A stretch of DNA of 64,000 bases from Gemmataceae bacterium. Its GTDB lineage: Bacteria; Planctomycetota; Planctomycetia; Gemmatales; Gemmataceae. The translations under genes and the position numbers were made by a program. The notes beneath the pieces are model-generated. The model was not told where the DNA came from and did not search any database. It worked only from the letters and a program-made list of their open reading frames with translations. The stretch spans positions 124,001 through 188,000 of the forward strand of contig JALHPZ010000010.1 of the NCBI GenBank assembly GCA_022842245.1. The letters run 5' to 3'. Position 1 is the stretch's first letter. Each line of letters opens with the position of its first letter. This document shows positions 33,812 to 45,400 of this stretch, in pieces.

Positions 33812-34300
33812 TCAACTCAATTCCGGCGGGGTCGTCTCGATTCCGGCAACTTCTGCGGGGGTCGAACCGGAGGCCGGCGGAGTCGCGGCGAACAGGCCCC
33901 GGCCGACTTTGCGGAACCGGGACGCGGTGCCCTTGGTGGCGATCTCCTTGCTGATCGCCGCGTGCAGGGTGGCGCCCGGGGTCTTGCCGCCGGGACTGGT
34001 CCAGAGCTTCCGTTCGGCCATCGCCGCGACCAGCTGCGGGGCGGTCATCGGCGTGTCGGCGTCGGCGAGGACCTCGGCCGCGGCGTTGAGGGCACTCGGC
34101 CGCTCCGCCTTCGGCAGCTTGGCCTTCGGAGCCTTCGGCGGCTGGGTCTTCGGAACCGACTTCGCTGGGATCGGCTCGGCTGCAGCCGGGACAGTTGCGT
34201 CCGACTTCGGGGCCGGGAGCAGCGAGAGCTTGGGCAGGTTCGTCCGCCGCGGCACGGTCAGCGGCTTCTGGGACTTCTTCGCCTTCGTCTTCGTGGCCAT
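33812..34300 (-). CDS. HARE-HTH domain protein
   Basis: The 162-residue protein has a basic Lys/Pro/Ala-rich N-terminal tail (about residues 1-68). A HARE-HTH winged-helix domain (about 69-140) reads SALNAAAEVLADADTPMTA, then KLWTSPGGKTPGATLHAAI and FRKVGRGLFAA. HARE-HTH domains occur in chromatin proteins, restriction enzymes and RNA polymerase delta subunits, and are proposed to sense DNA modifications. The ATG at 34300 has GGAG about ten bases upstream. It may bind element DNA near the ParB-methyltransferase. Confidence 0.8.
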   Translation of the reverse strand: MATKTKAKKSQKPLTVPRRTNLPKLSLLPAPKSDATVPAAAEPIPAKSVPKTQPPKAPKAKLPKAERPSALNAAAEVLADADTPMTAPQLVAAMAERKLWTSPGGKTPGATLHAAISKEIATKGTASRFRKVGRGLFAATPPASGSTPAEVAGIETTPPELS

Positions 34301-34542
34301 GGTCGTTCTCCGGGGCGCCGGTCGTCCGGGGCCGTTGTGACCTCTCGATCCGATCCGGCGTGTCACGACATTACGCGCGTGCCCGCGACCATCCAACGCG
34401 AGAAGCGATCGACTTCCATGGAATTGACGAACTTCTGCGGGCGGTGAATTGACAGGGATTTCAAGGTGTCTCGGTCGGGAACCTGCCACGAGTAGCCACG
34501 ACCTTCGATCGAAGGCCGGCGGCACGGGAACGGAGCGGAACG

Positions 34543-34947
34543 ATGGCGAGTCAAAACGGACGACGGAAGGCCGATGACCGGCTGCTCATGGCCCTGGCCT
34601 GCGGGGCGACCGTGGAGTCGGCGGCGCGGCAGGCGGGCATCGGCGAGACCACCGTCTACCGACGAATGCGCGATCCCGCCTTCAAGACTCGCCTCCGCGA
34701 CATCCAGGCCGACATCTTGCAGCGCACCGCCGGCGCCCTCACGGCCGCGGCGACGGAGTCGGTCCGCACACTGCTGGAGTTGCAGAAGCCCGGGACGCCG
34801 CCGGCGACGCGGTTGGGTGCCGCCCGGGCCGTCCTCGAGATCGGCCTGAAGATCCGCGAGATCGTGGAACTGGAGTCGCGCATCGCGGCACTCGAGGAGC
34901 AACTCGACGCCGACGAAGGACGCCTGGCCACCGGGAGCACGGCATGA
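34543..34947 (+). CDS. HTH protein, terminase-small-subunit-like
   Basis: The 134-residue protein has a helix-turn-helix at residues 14-45 (LLMALACGATVESAARQAGIGETTVYRRMRDPAFK). Long helices follow that could form a coiled coil (IVELESRIAALEEQLDADEGR). The HTH plus oligomerising helices resemble phage terminase small subunits, but no large terminase or other packaging gene is present, so the name is only a likeness. The next gene overlaps its stop by four bases (ATGA). Confidence 0.6.
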   Translation: MASQNGRRKADDRLLMALACGATVESAARQAGIGETTVYRRMRDPAFKTRLRDIQADILQRTAGALTAAATESVRTLLELQKPGTPPATRLGAARAVLEIGLKIREIVELESRIAALEEQLDADEGRLATGSTA

Positions 34948-35624
34948 AGACCTCGCAGCGGCTGCGCAAACTCGAGACCCGGTTCGAGCGGGTGATCGAC
35001 GCCGTGAACCCGATCTGGAGCGACCCCGAGTGGGTCGCGGTGTTCGCCGAGAGAGGTCGTGAAGGGTTCTTCCGCCGCGAACCCGACTTCCCCCGGGCGC
35101 TGGCCGAGTACGAACGCGCCATCGCCGCGGCGGAGCGGATCGCCCCCGAGATCGACCCGCCCCGGGACTTCCGCATCCACCACCCGCGTCGCATCCCGAA
35201 GTTGTTCACCTGGCGGAACGATCCGCGCTTCCCCGCGGTCGGTGCCGGCTTCGACTGGCTGGCGGCCCTGCTGGTGCGTGTCCTGGACCGCCTGCCGCCC
35301 GTGACGGAGGCCGCGTTCGCCGAACTCGCCGCCTGGTTCAACGAACATGAAGCGGTCCTGCGCGATCGCTGCCCGGCCACGGGCCAACTCGATCCGGGCG
35401 ACGGCAGCGCGATCCGGCTCTCCGATCTGGCGTACGATCTGAAGGCCGGGCCGCGACGGGTCGAATCGGGCCGGGTTGCGGAAACGGTGCGCCGCCTGCG
35501 GACCGCCTTCGAACGCGGAACGCTTGTCGAGCCGCCGTCGGCGGGGAGCCTCGTCTGGCCACCGGGAGCGATCCTACATCCGGACGGGGACGGTATCACC
35601 GTGTTACTGGATCGGAACCTATGA
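34944..35624 (+). CDS. Hypothetical protein of the element
   Basis: I do not recognise this 226-residue protein. It is Arg- and Ala-rich, soluble and mostly helical, with a central Trp-containing segment (FTWRNDPRFPAVGAGFDWLA). It is coupled at both ends: its ATG overlaps the HTH gene stop and its TGA overlaps the next ATG. The tight coupling in a three-gene string suggests the products are made together. Confidence 0.6.
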   Translation: MKTSQRLRKLETRFERVIDAVNPIWSDPEWVAVFAERGREGFFRREPDFPRALAEYERAIAAAERIAPEIDPPRDFRIHHPRRIPKLFTWRNDPRFPAVGAGFDWLAALLVRVLDRLPPVTEAAFAELAAWFNEHEAVLRDRCPATGQLDPGDGSAIRLSDLAYDLKAGPRRVESGRVAETVRRLRTAFERGTLVEPPSAGSLVWPPGAILHPDGDGITVLLDRNL

Positions 35625-35854
35625 ACCGCCACCGCCGACTCGACAAACTCATCGAACGCCTCCAGGCCCGCCACGGCGAGACCGGCCCGCTGACGCTGTT
35701 CCTCGTCGAGGCCGACGCCGATCATCCCGTCGGCACGCGCGTGATCTGGGGCGGCCGCGCCCGCGAGATCGCCTACGACCCGACCCAGGACTGGCCGGCG
35801 CTACCGCCTGGCGGGCCGCACAAGATCATCCTCGGGGCGGAGTTGGAAGTGTGA
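35621..35854 (+). CDS. Small hypothetical protein of the element
   Basis: The 77-residue protein has a basic N-terminal helix (NRHRRLDKLIERLQARHGE) and a beta-rich C-terminus ending GPHKIILGAELEV. No domain is recognised. A degenerate copy of its last codons reappears at about 37605-37643, after the next gene. It is translationally coupled to the gene before it. Confidence 0.55.
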   Translation: MNRHRRLDKLIERLQARHGETGPLTLFLVEADADHPVGTRVIWGGRAREIAYDPTQDWPALPPGGPHKIILGAELEV

Positions 35855-35998
35855 GGGCAGAGCTCGGTGCCGAAATGTCGTCTTTTGAATTCGCGATCAG
35901 GGAGCAATTCGATGGGGCGTTCACGAAGATCCAAGCGATATTCCTTGACATCGTTAGACGGCGCCGAAATCCTAAAGGTCCCATCCTGGAGTACATTC

Positions 35999-37525
35999 AT
36001 GTTTCGCCCCGTCATCCACGGCGTCGCATTTGTACTGGCATTCGCTCCATCAGCCATGCACGGGCAAGCACCGCCGATCGATCCATCCGATCCGCTGGCG
36101 AAACCGGCACCGCCTGTGAAACTGCCCCTGAAAGAGATTCTCCTGACCAGCGCGCCCTTCATCTCGCTCAAGGAACTCGACGAAAAATACCCGCTCCCGC
36201 AGGATCCTGAACGCCGGACGAAGTGGCGATTGGCTATCCTCCAGCACCAACTCGACAAGCATTTGGCTCCGTTCGAGGCGGGTGCCGGGGCGAAGGCTCC
36301 CTGGGCCGACCAGGCCCGCAAGGCGATCAAGGCTTACTGTGCGGCCAATGCCCGTACGGCCGCCCAGCGCGATGGGGTCTACTACCAGGAGTTCCTCAAG
36401 GCGATTCGGGCCGTCGCCCAATCGTGCAACGATCCGCTGGTCGCCTACCTACGCCACCGGCACACGACGGCGGTGACGAACTACGATGTCAAGCGTCTCC
36501 GGGACGACGGGGCGGCACTGGACGCGCTCCGGGCGACGAAGAGCTATCCGGTCCCGGTCGTCCATGCGTCGCACAACTACCGGAACGCAGTCCGGTGGCT
36601 CCATCGGTCGCCTAAGACTGCCATTACGGAGGCGGACGTTGCGGCGGCCGACGAACGGTATGCGTCGGACTTCGCCGCGGCGCTGGCCGCCGCAAAACCG
36701 GCGGACTGGACCGAGCTGTACGACCTCTGCATGCTCGAAGTGGAAATGCTGATGAAGTCCGACCTGTCGCGGTTGGAAGCTTGGGAGCGGGTCGACGCCC
36801 GCCTGAAGCGGCAGAAGGCACCGAGCTGGTTGCGCGACACATTTGCCGGCAAGGTCCACGTCCAGGCGGGCTGGGAGGCACGCGGGTCCGGGCCGGGCGC
36901 CGCGGTGGACGAGGATTCCTACACGACTTTCCGCGATCGCCTGAAGAAGGCCGCTGCTCATCTCGAGGCGGCCTGGAAGGCGGAGCCGTCTCTGGACACG
37001 CCAGCCACGACCATGCTCTACGTCGCCAAGGGGCTGGGATTCCCGCGTAAGGAGATGGAGTCGTGGTTTCGCCGGGCGATGGAGACGAACCCGGACAACT
37101 TCGCCGCCTGCGAGGCGAAGAAGGACTGGCTCATGCCGCACTGGCACGGTTCGAAGGACCATGGCGACGTGATCGGCTTTTGCCTGCAGTGCGCCAAAAC
37201 GGACAACTTTTACGGTAAATTGCCGTACGTCGGTGAGGTGATGATTCTGCGGTCCATGCCTATCGGCGATGCGAATAACTTGAAAGAACTGACGCGAAGC
37301 GGCTTCCACTTTCTTTTTGTAAAAATGGTTGCAGACGGACACATCGCGCGCTACCCGGAGGACCGCTGGGCGCGTAGCCGTTACGCCTTCCTCGCCTGTC
37401 TGTGGGAGAAATGGGACATCGCCCACGAGCAGTTCGAGGTACTCGGCGAAAGCCCGTGGACGGGATGGTTCCCGCACCCCGGTGAATACGCCGATGCCAA
37501 AGCCATGGCCAAGAAAAAGAAATGA
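35999..37525 (+). CDS. Secreted DUF4034-like protein
   Basis: The 508-residue protein has a signal peptide (VIHGVAFVLAFAPSAMHGQA). The body is helical with many conserved Trp, Tyr and His residues (MESWFRRAMETNPDNFAACEAKKDWLMPHWHGS), in the style of the DUF4034 proteins found in planctomycetes and other bacteria. The start at 35999 has GGAG about nine bases upstream. The longer open frame before it has no signal sequence. The function is unknown. It seems to interrupt the string of element genes, because a fragment of the preceding gene's end recurs after it. Confidence 0.6.
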   Translation: MFRPVIHGVAFVLAFAPSAMHGQAPPIDPSDPLAKPAPPVKLPLKEILLTSAPFISLKELDEKYPLPQDPERRTKWRLAILQHQLDKHLAPFEAGAGAKAPWADQARKAIKAYCAANARTAAQRDGVYYQEFLKAIRAVAQSCNDPLVAYLRHRHTTAVTNYDVKRLRDDGAALDALRATKSYPVPVVHASHNYRNAVRWLHRSPKTAITEADVAAADERYASDFAAALAAAKPADWTELYDLCMLEVEMLMKSDLSRLEAWERVDARLKRQKAPSWLRDTFAGKVHVQAGWEARGSGPGAAVDEDSYTTFRDRLKKAAAHLEAAWKAEPSLDTPATTMLYVAKGLGFPRKEMESWFRRAMETNPDNFAACEAKKDWLMPHWHGSKDHGDVIGFCLQCAKTDNFYGKLPYVGEVMILRSMPIGDANNLKELTRSGFHFLFVKMVADGHIARYPEDRWARSRYAFLACLWEKWDIAHEQFEVLGESPWTGWFPHPGEYADAKAMAKKKK

Positions 37526-37621
37526 CACCAAAACGGGCGGGGCTCGTGGTCCCTCCCGTCGCGGTCGACATGACGCCGGGGTTAGTTCCGACGCAACGGT
37601 CAATCCGCCAGCCCCGCTGGG

Positions 37622-37644
37622 CGGGCCGGAGTTGGAGGTGTGAG
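37622..37644 (+). repeat. Degenerate copy of the 3' end of the 35621-35854 gene
   Basis: The bases GCCGGAGTTGGAGGTGTGAG differ at two positions from the end of the small hypothetical gene (35836-35855). The preceding CCGCTGGGCGGGCC also resembles the sequence about 20 bases before that end, as if a piece had been deleted. Confidence 0.5.
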
Positions 37645-37655
37645 CGGGGTCACGT

Positions 37656-38981
37656 TCAATTGATCTTCCGCACCCAAACCTGATAGCCCTTCCGCACGAC
37701 CTCGCATCGGCCGCGCATCGTGGCGAGGAAAGCGTCGATGGCCAGCTTCGGACTCTTCTCCGGGGCGGCATCGATCCACCACTCGTAGTCGTCGAAGCAG
37801 ACGAGACCGCCCGGCTTCACCAGCGGCCAGGCGAGCACGGCGTCGGACAGGACATCCGCAGCTTCGTGAGAGCCGTCGACCGATACGAAGTCGTACTTCC
37901 CTCGCGGCAAGTCGCGGAGCATGTCGTCGCTGCGGCCCTTCCGGGCGATCAGCTTCGCCGCATGCGCCGCCGTGTTGGCGCGGAACCGCTGCTCCAGATC
38001 CGTCAGGTCGAGCGCCGCATGCTCGACGCCGCCAGCGAAGGTGTCGATGTACGTGAGCGACGAGGCCGGATGCGTGAGGATGTTTTCCAGCAACCATACT
38101 GTGCTGCGTCCCTCGAACACGCCGATCTCTAGCACATGGCATTCCCGCTCTTTCAAGGGCGCGAGCAACTCGGACCAGACCGGGATGTGCCGCGAGAACC
38201 AGTCCTCCGAGAACCCCGCCGTCGGTGCCACCTTCGGCTTCGCGCTCGACGCGGCCGGCTTCGCCGTCGGCGCGGCCGGTCGCGTCTCGGAGTGGTTGAT
38301 GTGGAACGTGTAGTCGGCGAACCGTTGGACGTCCCGCCCGGCGTCCTCCCACCCGTAGCGGTACGAACCAACGTGCCACAGCCGGATCGTCGTGTCGGCC
38401 TGCACGGGGAACCCCGCCTGCCGGGCGCGTTCGCAGAAGGCGAAGTCCTCGTTCAGGTACCACGGGTCGCCATGCCCGTCGGCGGCGACCAGCGGCGCGA
38501 AGTACGGCACGAGCGGCTTGCGGAACGCGCGGTTGCACTCTTCGAGCGACCGCCGCACCGCCTCGAAGACTTCACGGCGGACATGCGTGAAGCCGAAGCC
38601 GCAGTAGAGGATGTCGATGAGACCACCGTGAATTCCGAATCGGACCGGAGGCGTGCCCGGTAGAAACGCCGCCGCGAACTGCCGCTTGGCCTTCTTGGGA
38701 TATAGCCCGCAGGTGAACGGCCGATCGTGACTTCTCAGTTTCTCGACGTCGTTCGGGTCGAAGATGACGTCGGAATCGATCCACATCAGTTCCTCGAACC
38801 CGTCGGCGAGGGCGTCGGTCGCCATTTGGCAGCGGGCCGCGTCGATGGCGGAGTAGCCGCGCACGCGCCGCACCGGATGGCCGCGGCGTTCGAGTTCGCG
38901 CAGGCCGTCCTCACATCCAGGTTCGATCGCCCCGCCGACGGGCATGAGGATCACGCAGCGCGAGGTATCGCCTGTGGACAT
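37656..38981 (-). CDS. Glycosyltransferase-like domain fused to class I methyltransferase
   Basis: The 441-residue protein has an N-terminal GT-A-like part with an Asp-x-Asp motif (Asp69-Ser-Asp71 in MWIDSDVIF) and a His-containing end (RLWHVGSYRYGWED). A Pro/Ala/Lys linker follows (about residues 232-252). The C-terminal AdoMet-dependent methyltransferase has VLEIGVFEGRST for cofactor binding, YDFVSVDGSHEAADVL and GGLVCFDDYEWW. This is the Methyltransf_24 style, in which a Ser-Val-Asp-Gly-Ser-His segment lies near the active site. Its likely role is glycan or glycoconjugate modification, perhaps of a surface or phage component. It is on the strand opposite to the preceding element genes. Confidence 0.75.
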   Translation of the reverse strand: MSTGDTSRCVILMPVGGAIEPGCEDGLRELERRGHPVRRVRGYSAIDAARCQMATDALADGFEELMWIDSDVIFDPNDVEKLRSHDRPFTCGLYPKKAKRQFAAAFLPGTPPVRFGIHGGLIDILYCGFGFTHVRREVFEAVRRSLEECNRAFRKPLVPYFAPLVAADGHGDPWYLNEDFAFCERARQAGFPVQADTTIRLWHVGSYRYGWEDAGRDVQRFADYTFHINHSETRPAAPTAKPAASSAKPKVAPTAGFSEDWFSRHIPVWSELLAPLKERECHVLEIGVFEGRSTVWLLENILTHPASSLTYIDTFAGGVEHAALDLTDLEQRFRANTAAHAAKLIARKGRSDDMLRDLPRGKYDFVSVDGSHEAADVLSDAVLAWPLVKPGGLVCFDDYEWWIDAAPEKSPKLAIDAFLATMRGRCEVVRKGYQVWVRKIN

Positions 38982-39448
38982 GAGAGGTTTCCGAAGGACT
39001 AAGCGGCAGCGTCACGCTACGGAACCGATTGCACGGAATCGGGAAAAAGAACCGCTACGTCGCTGGATATGGATCATTTGTATAGTATATTCGATCCGCG
39101 TTCCGGCATCGAACGAGTCGATTCCGAGAACTTTTCCGAATCCGACGAATTTCTCAACTGGGTGTTTGACAACAGTTCGGGCGGACATTACGATCCACCC
39201 CCAGTTGAAGGATCTCGTTCGCATCTTACTGTTCCCGTCGCGATTCAACGGAATATCGCGGCTCACGTTCGCTGTCCCGTTTGACGGAAGGGATTCCCGC
39301 AGGCCGCCGTCGGCCGTCTTCGTTGTCCGGTTCGCTGTCCCGGTTTTACGCTGGCTCGGGTTCGCTCCGGTTCCGTACCGCGCCGACGCTCCCCGTCGGT
39401 CTCTCTCCCGCCGGTCCCCTCGCGGACCGGCCGAAAGGACATCCGCCC
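38982..39448. other. Divergent intergenic region before the giant RHS gene
   Basis: No supported gene was found. The region separates the minus-strand GT/methyltransferase gene and the plus-strand RHS gene and should contain both promoters. An A+T-rich patch with TATAGTATAT lies at 39081-39090, but I could not pair it with a well-spaced -35 element. Confidence 0.4.
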
Positions 39449-42400
39449 ATGTCCCGCCCGCATTGGCTTCGACGGGCCGCGTCTTGTTTGTTCGCGGAGA
39501 TGAACGGTGCGTGGCGAACCTTGCGGCGTCGGCTCGCGCGTCTGATCCGACGCGATCGGACCTTACCCTATCGGTTCCGGATCGGCCGGCTGGATTGGAT
39601 CGAGTCCCGGGACATGCCCGGTTCGCTCTTGGCGCTCTCGAGCCTGCCGACTTTCGAAGAAGGGTGGGGTACTCCGGTCGCAGCGGCTCAATCGAACATC
39701 GATTCCTGGCTGGGCAGCGCGAATCGCATCGATTCCACGCCGACAAGCCCGGTCGAGCCCATTCCCGAGGCCGAGTTCGAAACCGCGAGCCGTACGCGCC
39801 GCGAGGAACCACCCGTCTCGGCGGAGGCGGTGGTCCGGTCGATGGATGGCTGGGAGGATTTCGCAGGTCTCTTCGCGATCCGGCCGAGCGCGATTGGATT
39901 CGGCACCGAGATCGCATCCTCAATGCCTCCCTTCCATTCCGATTCGGTGATCGGGTTCGTTCCATCGCCGTTGGCATCGGCCGGAACACCGTCGTTTCGC
40001 CTGGAAAGCGAAGACGATTCGCCGATCTACGTCGACTCGTCGATCCGAGGCACGGCGAGCGACGAACCGGGTGGAGGCGGTTCGGGCGGCGGTTCGGGCG
40101 GCGGATCGGGAGGCAGCGGGTTTACGCCTCCGAACGGAGCGACTGCCGACAACGGCGATGACGTCGTGCCTCCGCGGCGCGTGCCGCTGGTCTTGCTGGT
40201 CGCTCCCGATCCGAACGCCTACGAGTCCCCCGCGACGACCGGGACGTCGTCCGAAGGCGCGGGTACTGGGCCGAGTTCCGGGTTGATTCGCATCTCGCGC
40301 GTCGGCCCGACGAACGCGGCGCTCCCGGTCTTCTTCCGCGTCTCGGGTTCCGCGACATTCGGCGCCGCGACCGCGAATGATTACACGCTCGGAACCGCGT
40401 CGCCGACGGGCGAATCCGGCGTGTTCACCGCAACGATCCCGGCCGGCCAGTTGATCCTCGCGATCCCTGTCGTGCCGATCGACGACGCGATCTCGGAAGG
40501 CACGGAACGCGCGGAGTTCACCCTGCTCGACTCGCCGTCGACGGGGGATTCGTACACGGTCGACGCGGCCACCCGGCATGCCACCGTCTCGATCGCGGAC
40601 GACGACCCGCCGACCGGCGTGCCCGAGACCGGGCCGTCGATCGTGCGATTCGGGGCGAAGGACCTGGTGGCCCAGGAAGCGTTCAATTCGGGTTACGTCG
40701 ATGTGGTGCGGAGCGCGAATTCGTCCGCGGCAGGTCTCGACGTGCGGTTGCGGATTTCGGGAACCGCGACGTACACCGACGATTACACGTTGCACTACGA
40801 ATACGAATTCGAGGACTGGAAAATACCGAACGCCGTCCCCGGCACGCAGGACGAATACACGATCGCGTTCGCGCCGGGCATCACGACGCAACGTCTGTAC
40901 CTGTTCCTGAAGGACGACGATCAGCGTGTGGCGATACTTCCGGATGGCCGGTACGACTTCTCGGCCGCCGCGGAAGCGATGGAAACCGTTGGCATCGAGA
41001 TTCTGGCGAACTCGGCGTATGGGGTGGAGGGTCCGACGTCGACCGAGATCGCCATCTACGACAACGACCCTCAAGGCATCGTCAAGACCCGCAAGTTCAT
41101 CGATCTCTACGACTCGCTTGGCCCCACGATGATCGTCGAGGGACAAACGGGCATCATGAGTTGGTGGGATCCGATTTACTACGCCGAGGAGAACGGCGCG
41201 GCCAAGCATGCCAACTTCCTACTGTTGGGTTCGGCGACCCGCTCGACTGATTATGCTTCAAAGGTCATTTACGAAACGCCGAGCGAATTCGGCGCGTTGC
41301 ATGGTCACACGTACATTGAGATTGAATCGTTCGTGGACTATTTGCCCGAAGGGACGGAATCGGTCGAACTCGTCGTCCTGCCGTTCAAACGGGACGGTGG
41401 GATCGGATATACGATCGAGATCGATGGGACTTTTGGCATCCACGGCCACGAGAGTTACGGGCCGCTACACATCGTCGATCCTCCGTCGACCGTTCCGCTT
41501 CCGACGCCGTCGACGAATGTCCGCGTCGAGGCCGTCGATTCCACGGCTTCGGAACTGGGCCGCAGCACCGGGACCTTCCGCGTGTCCCGGGACGGGGACG
41601 ATCCCGATTTCGACGAACCCCTCGTGGTCCATTATTTAACGTCCTCACCCGGCAGTTTGGACGGATTGGACGAGAACGAGGCCCCCGATCACGATTTGGG
41701 ACTTTCGGGGACGATCACCATCCCGGCGAACAAACTGTTCGCCGTCCTGAATCTTCTCCCGACCGACGACGGCCTGCTGGAAGGTCCGGAGGAGGTGGAA
41801 CTGACGCTGATTCGGGATCCCGGCGATCTGTCGCGGTACGCCGTCGCCGGCTCGTCGGCCAAGATCCGCATCGAAGACGACGACACCCGCGCGACGTTCC
41901 ACAACACGATCCTCACGCCCGGCGAGCCTTTTACGGCCACGGCCCTAACGACGACCGGGGACATCCTCCTCGCGACGTTCACCGACACGGATATGGATCG
42001 AACGGTCGACGATTTCACGGCGACGATCGATTGGGGCAACGGCGAAGGGACGACCGAAGCCACCGTCATCGGTGGAAACGGGCAATTCGAGATCCGTGGC
42101 GAGCACACGTTCGCCGAACCGGATTCCCGCGAAGTCCGCATCCTCCTGAAGGTGAAGTATTACGAAACGCCCGGCAACCGCTCGACGGCAGTCGTGTACG
42201 AGCGGCCGCTTTCGGCGGTGGTCACGGGCGTCGTGCATACGCCTGCGCTCGACCTGACGCCAACCGATCTCGATACGGAAATAGATTGCTGCGGCTGTGG
42301 TTGTGGCGAAGGGGAGGGCGAAGGCAGCGAAAGCGGCTCCGGCGGAGGCGATGGCTCGGGGAGCGAGAGCGGCGGGTACGGCGGGGAGGGTAGCGGATCC

Positions 42401-45400
42401 GGTGGCGAAGGAAGCGGTTCCGGAAGCGAGAGCGGTTCCGGTGGATCCAGCCCTCCCCCTCCTCCACCCCCTCCGGCCAGCCCGCCGACATCGCCACCGA
42501 CGAGTCCACCCGGCGCAACGAACATCCTGCCAGACGGCTCGTGGATCGTCGCCCGATTCACTAGCCCTTACACCGACGCGCTGGCGCGCTACAAGGCCAC
42601 GGTTTACTTGGGCGACGGTCGCAACGTGGTATTCGGCGAAGTCCGAGAGGGTTCGGGGGAGGGTGCGGAATCGGGAAGCCAATCGGGTAGCGAGTCGGGG
42701 AGCGGCGGCACCGGCGCCGGTGATCCGTTTGGCGAGAGTGAGGGCGCGGGATCCGGTTCAGGATCGGGATCCGAGTCGGGTTCGTACTCCGGATCGGCCA
42801 ACGGCTCCGGCGAGTACATCGTCGTCGTCGATCCGCACGACTACCCGATGGCGGGCCAGTATCACATTCGGACCGTGTTGCGCGATTTCGATTCGAATCT
42901 CGATGCGGGCGGTGAACTCGCCGGCACGGTCAACTCGATGGTCACCGTCGCGTCGGAGGAACCGGAGGTCTCGATCCTGACGGTGACGCCGTTCGAAGCG
43001 ACGGAATCGTCGGACATGACCGGCGTGTCGCTCGGCACGGTCGAAGTGCCGGACGGCTCGGAACCCGAGGATTACGTTGTCCATATCCATCTGGGTCGGG
43101 ACGATGTCACGACCTTCGAGACCGGCAAACTGGTGGCGACGGAATCGTCCGAGGAGGACGGCCTCTACGAAATCCACTTCGTTTCGGGCGATGACCGGTA
43201 TCCGGTCCCGGGCGTGTATGGCGTGCTCGTTCGCCTCTCGGGGAACTCAACCCTCCAGACCTTTGGAACGACGGCCGTGGTGCGCGACGCGACGGTGGCG
43301 CGCTCTGGTCCGGCGACGGCCGGGATCGAACTTCCGGCCGGCGATTCGTTCGAGTTCAGCAAATCCACGGTGACGATCGGGAACTACCGGCTCGCTTCGG
43401 CGAGCAACGTCGATACGAGCGATTCGGGCGGAACCTATCGCGCCCATGTCACGTGGGGCGACGGCTCCTCCGGCGACGCGATCGTCCATGGATCCGGTGG
43501 AACCTTCTGGCTGGAGGCCAGCCACGCCTACGGAACGCCGGGGCACTACCGCGCGACGGCGTACGTGACCGAAGACGGGGCGGCGGGTGACACCTGGGAG
43601 GTCGCGTCGACGGTCCGCGTGGTCGAGGCGGTCGAAGGTCGCAAGGCCGGCGGGACGACCGGCGGCATCGTCTACCTGCAGCCGGCCGATTCGTTCGACG
43701 ACGTCCGAGCCTGGGGCCGGTGGCCATTGATATCCGTGGACGACGATGTCGTCGCCGGTGCCGCGCGGGTGGCCGACGCGACGGCGATCGACGCGGAACC
43801 GAACTACTCGCTCACGGCCGGCTACTATCGGCTCGATTTGCCGGGCTCTCGCCTCGATCTGCCGAATCCCGGCGTCTTCCTACCGGTGACGACGCTCGTC
43901 AAGGGATCGGTGGCGGCCGGCGGAACCAGTCGAATCGAGGCCGGCGACGCCCCCTTCCGTCGCGAAACGGTCGAGGCCCCGCAATTCCGGCTGGACGAAC
44001 CTTCGGGGGAAGTCTCGCTGGTCGGTTTCTTCGATCCGGACAGCGATGCTCCGAACACGGAGAATGCGCCCGGCCGCTACGCGGCGACGATCGACTGGGG
44101 CGATGGCAGCGCGGACTCCACCGGGACTGTCATCCGCGTCGGAGACCATCAATACCAGGTCGTGTCGCCGGGACATACCTACGAGTCCGCCGGAACGTTT
44201 GACGTCACCGTCGTCGTCGTCGGGACGGAACGGTCGGTCGACGAACGCGATCCGAACGCCTCGCTTGTATTCCGGCAGACCGTCGAGGTGGTCGACGACG
44301 CGAACGTCGCCTCGCTCGAGGCCTACCAGCGGCGCAACGAGCGGGACAACGTCGATTGGATTCCGGCCGGCCCGCTCTCGGAGGTGTCCCCGAACACCGG
44401 ATCGCTGCGGATTTCGCACGCGCTCGACTTCGACGCCAGTCCGGGCACGGACGTCGGCTGGTCGCCACATCTGGTCTACAACTCCGACACCGTCGATCCG
44501 CGCCCGGTCATCGAGGGGCGCGTGCGCCTGGGCGAAGCCGCCGTCGCGCAGATCGAAGCGAAGCTGACCTGGCACTTCATCAACGATTGGGAATCGCACA
44601 CGTTCGGATCGACCATCACGACGCAGACATTCATGGTGCCCGACGCCGTCGCCGGTTTGCCGCATCGCGACGTCCTGATCGCCATGCGGCCCCCGACGCC
44701 GAGTACGACGTCGGAGGTCCATCCGTGGAAACTCGAAATCAAGCTGATTCATCCCGTACCCGAAGGCGAGACCGAAGCACCTCCGCCGACGGTCCTCGAA
44801 AAATCGGGATTGGCCCAATCCGTTGTCAACGACGGTGCGTTCGGCAAGGGTTGGAGCCTCGACGATGACTGGCGGATCGTGAAGTATCAAAAACTGGCAA
44901 CCGTCCAAGGTGCGATGCTCGTTTATGGCACGGGCGAGAGCCGACTGTTCCTGAAACAGGAGAACGGCCTGGGCTACATTTCGCCGCCGGAGGACTTCGG
45001 ACACCTCGAGGAGAGCTGCGGCGAGTACACCTACGTCTCGAAGCACGGCGAGAAGTGGCGATTCGACGAGGAGGGCCGGTTGAAGCAGGTCCTCGACCGT
45101 CACGGCCAGAAGCAACTGGAGTTCGTCCGCGATGGGACCGGCCGGCTGACCGCCGTGAAGACGATCGACGGCCATACGACGACGGTCGAGTACGACGCGA
45201 CGCCGCCGGGCGAGGAAGATCCCTTCGCCGTGGTGTTCCGCGTATCGGGAGACCGCAACGTCTTCCTGGATGTCCAGGACGACCGATTGCTCGAAATCCG
45301 GGATCCCGACGACGGCGTCCGGACATTTTCCCATTCGACGAACGGTTCACTCCCGAGCGCGCTCATCGTCGGCGATTCGTGGGACGGCCGGGAGTCGGGG

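Larger units (their letters stand above)
19494..38981. mobile_element. Putative integrative element or mosaic (limits approximate)
   Basis: The segment carries a large serine recombinase module, HTH and sigma-like regulators, a primase-helicase, an iteron cluster, a ParB-methyltransferase, phage-like small genes and defence-like cargo. Most genes run in one direction with overlapping starts. I could not find attachment-site repeats, so the ends are estimates, and it may be more than one element. Confidence 0.4.
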
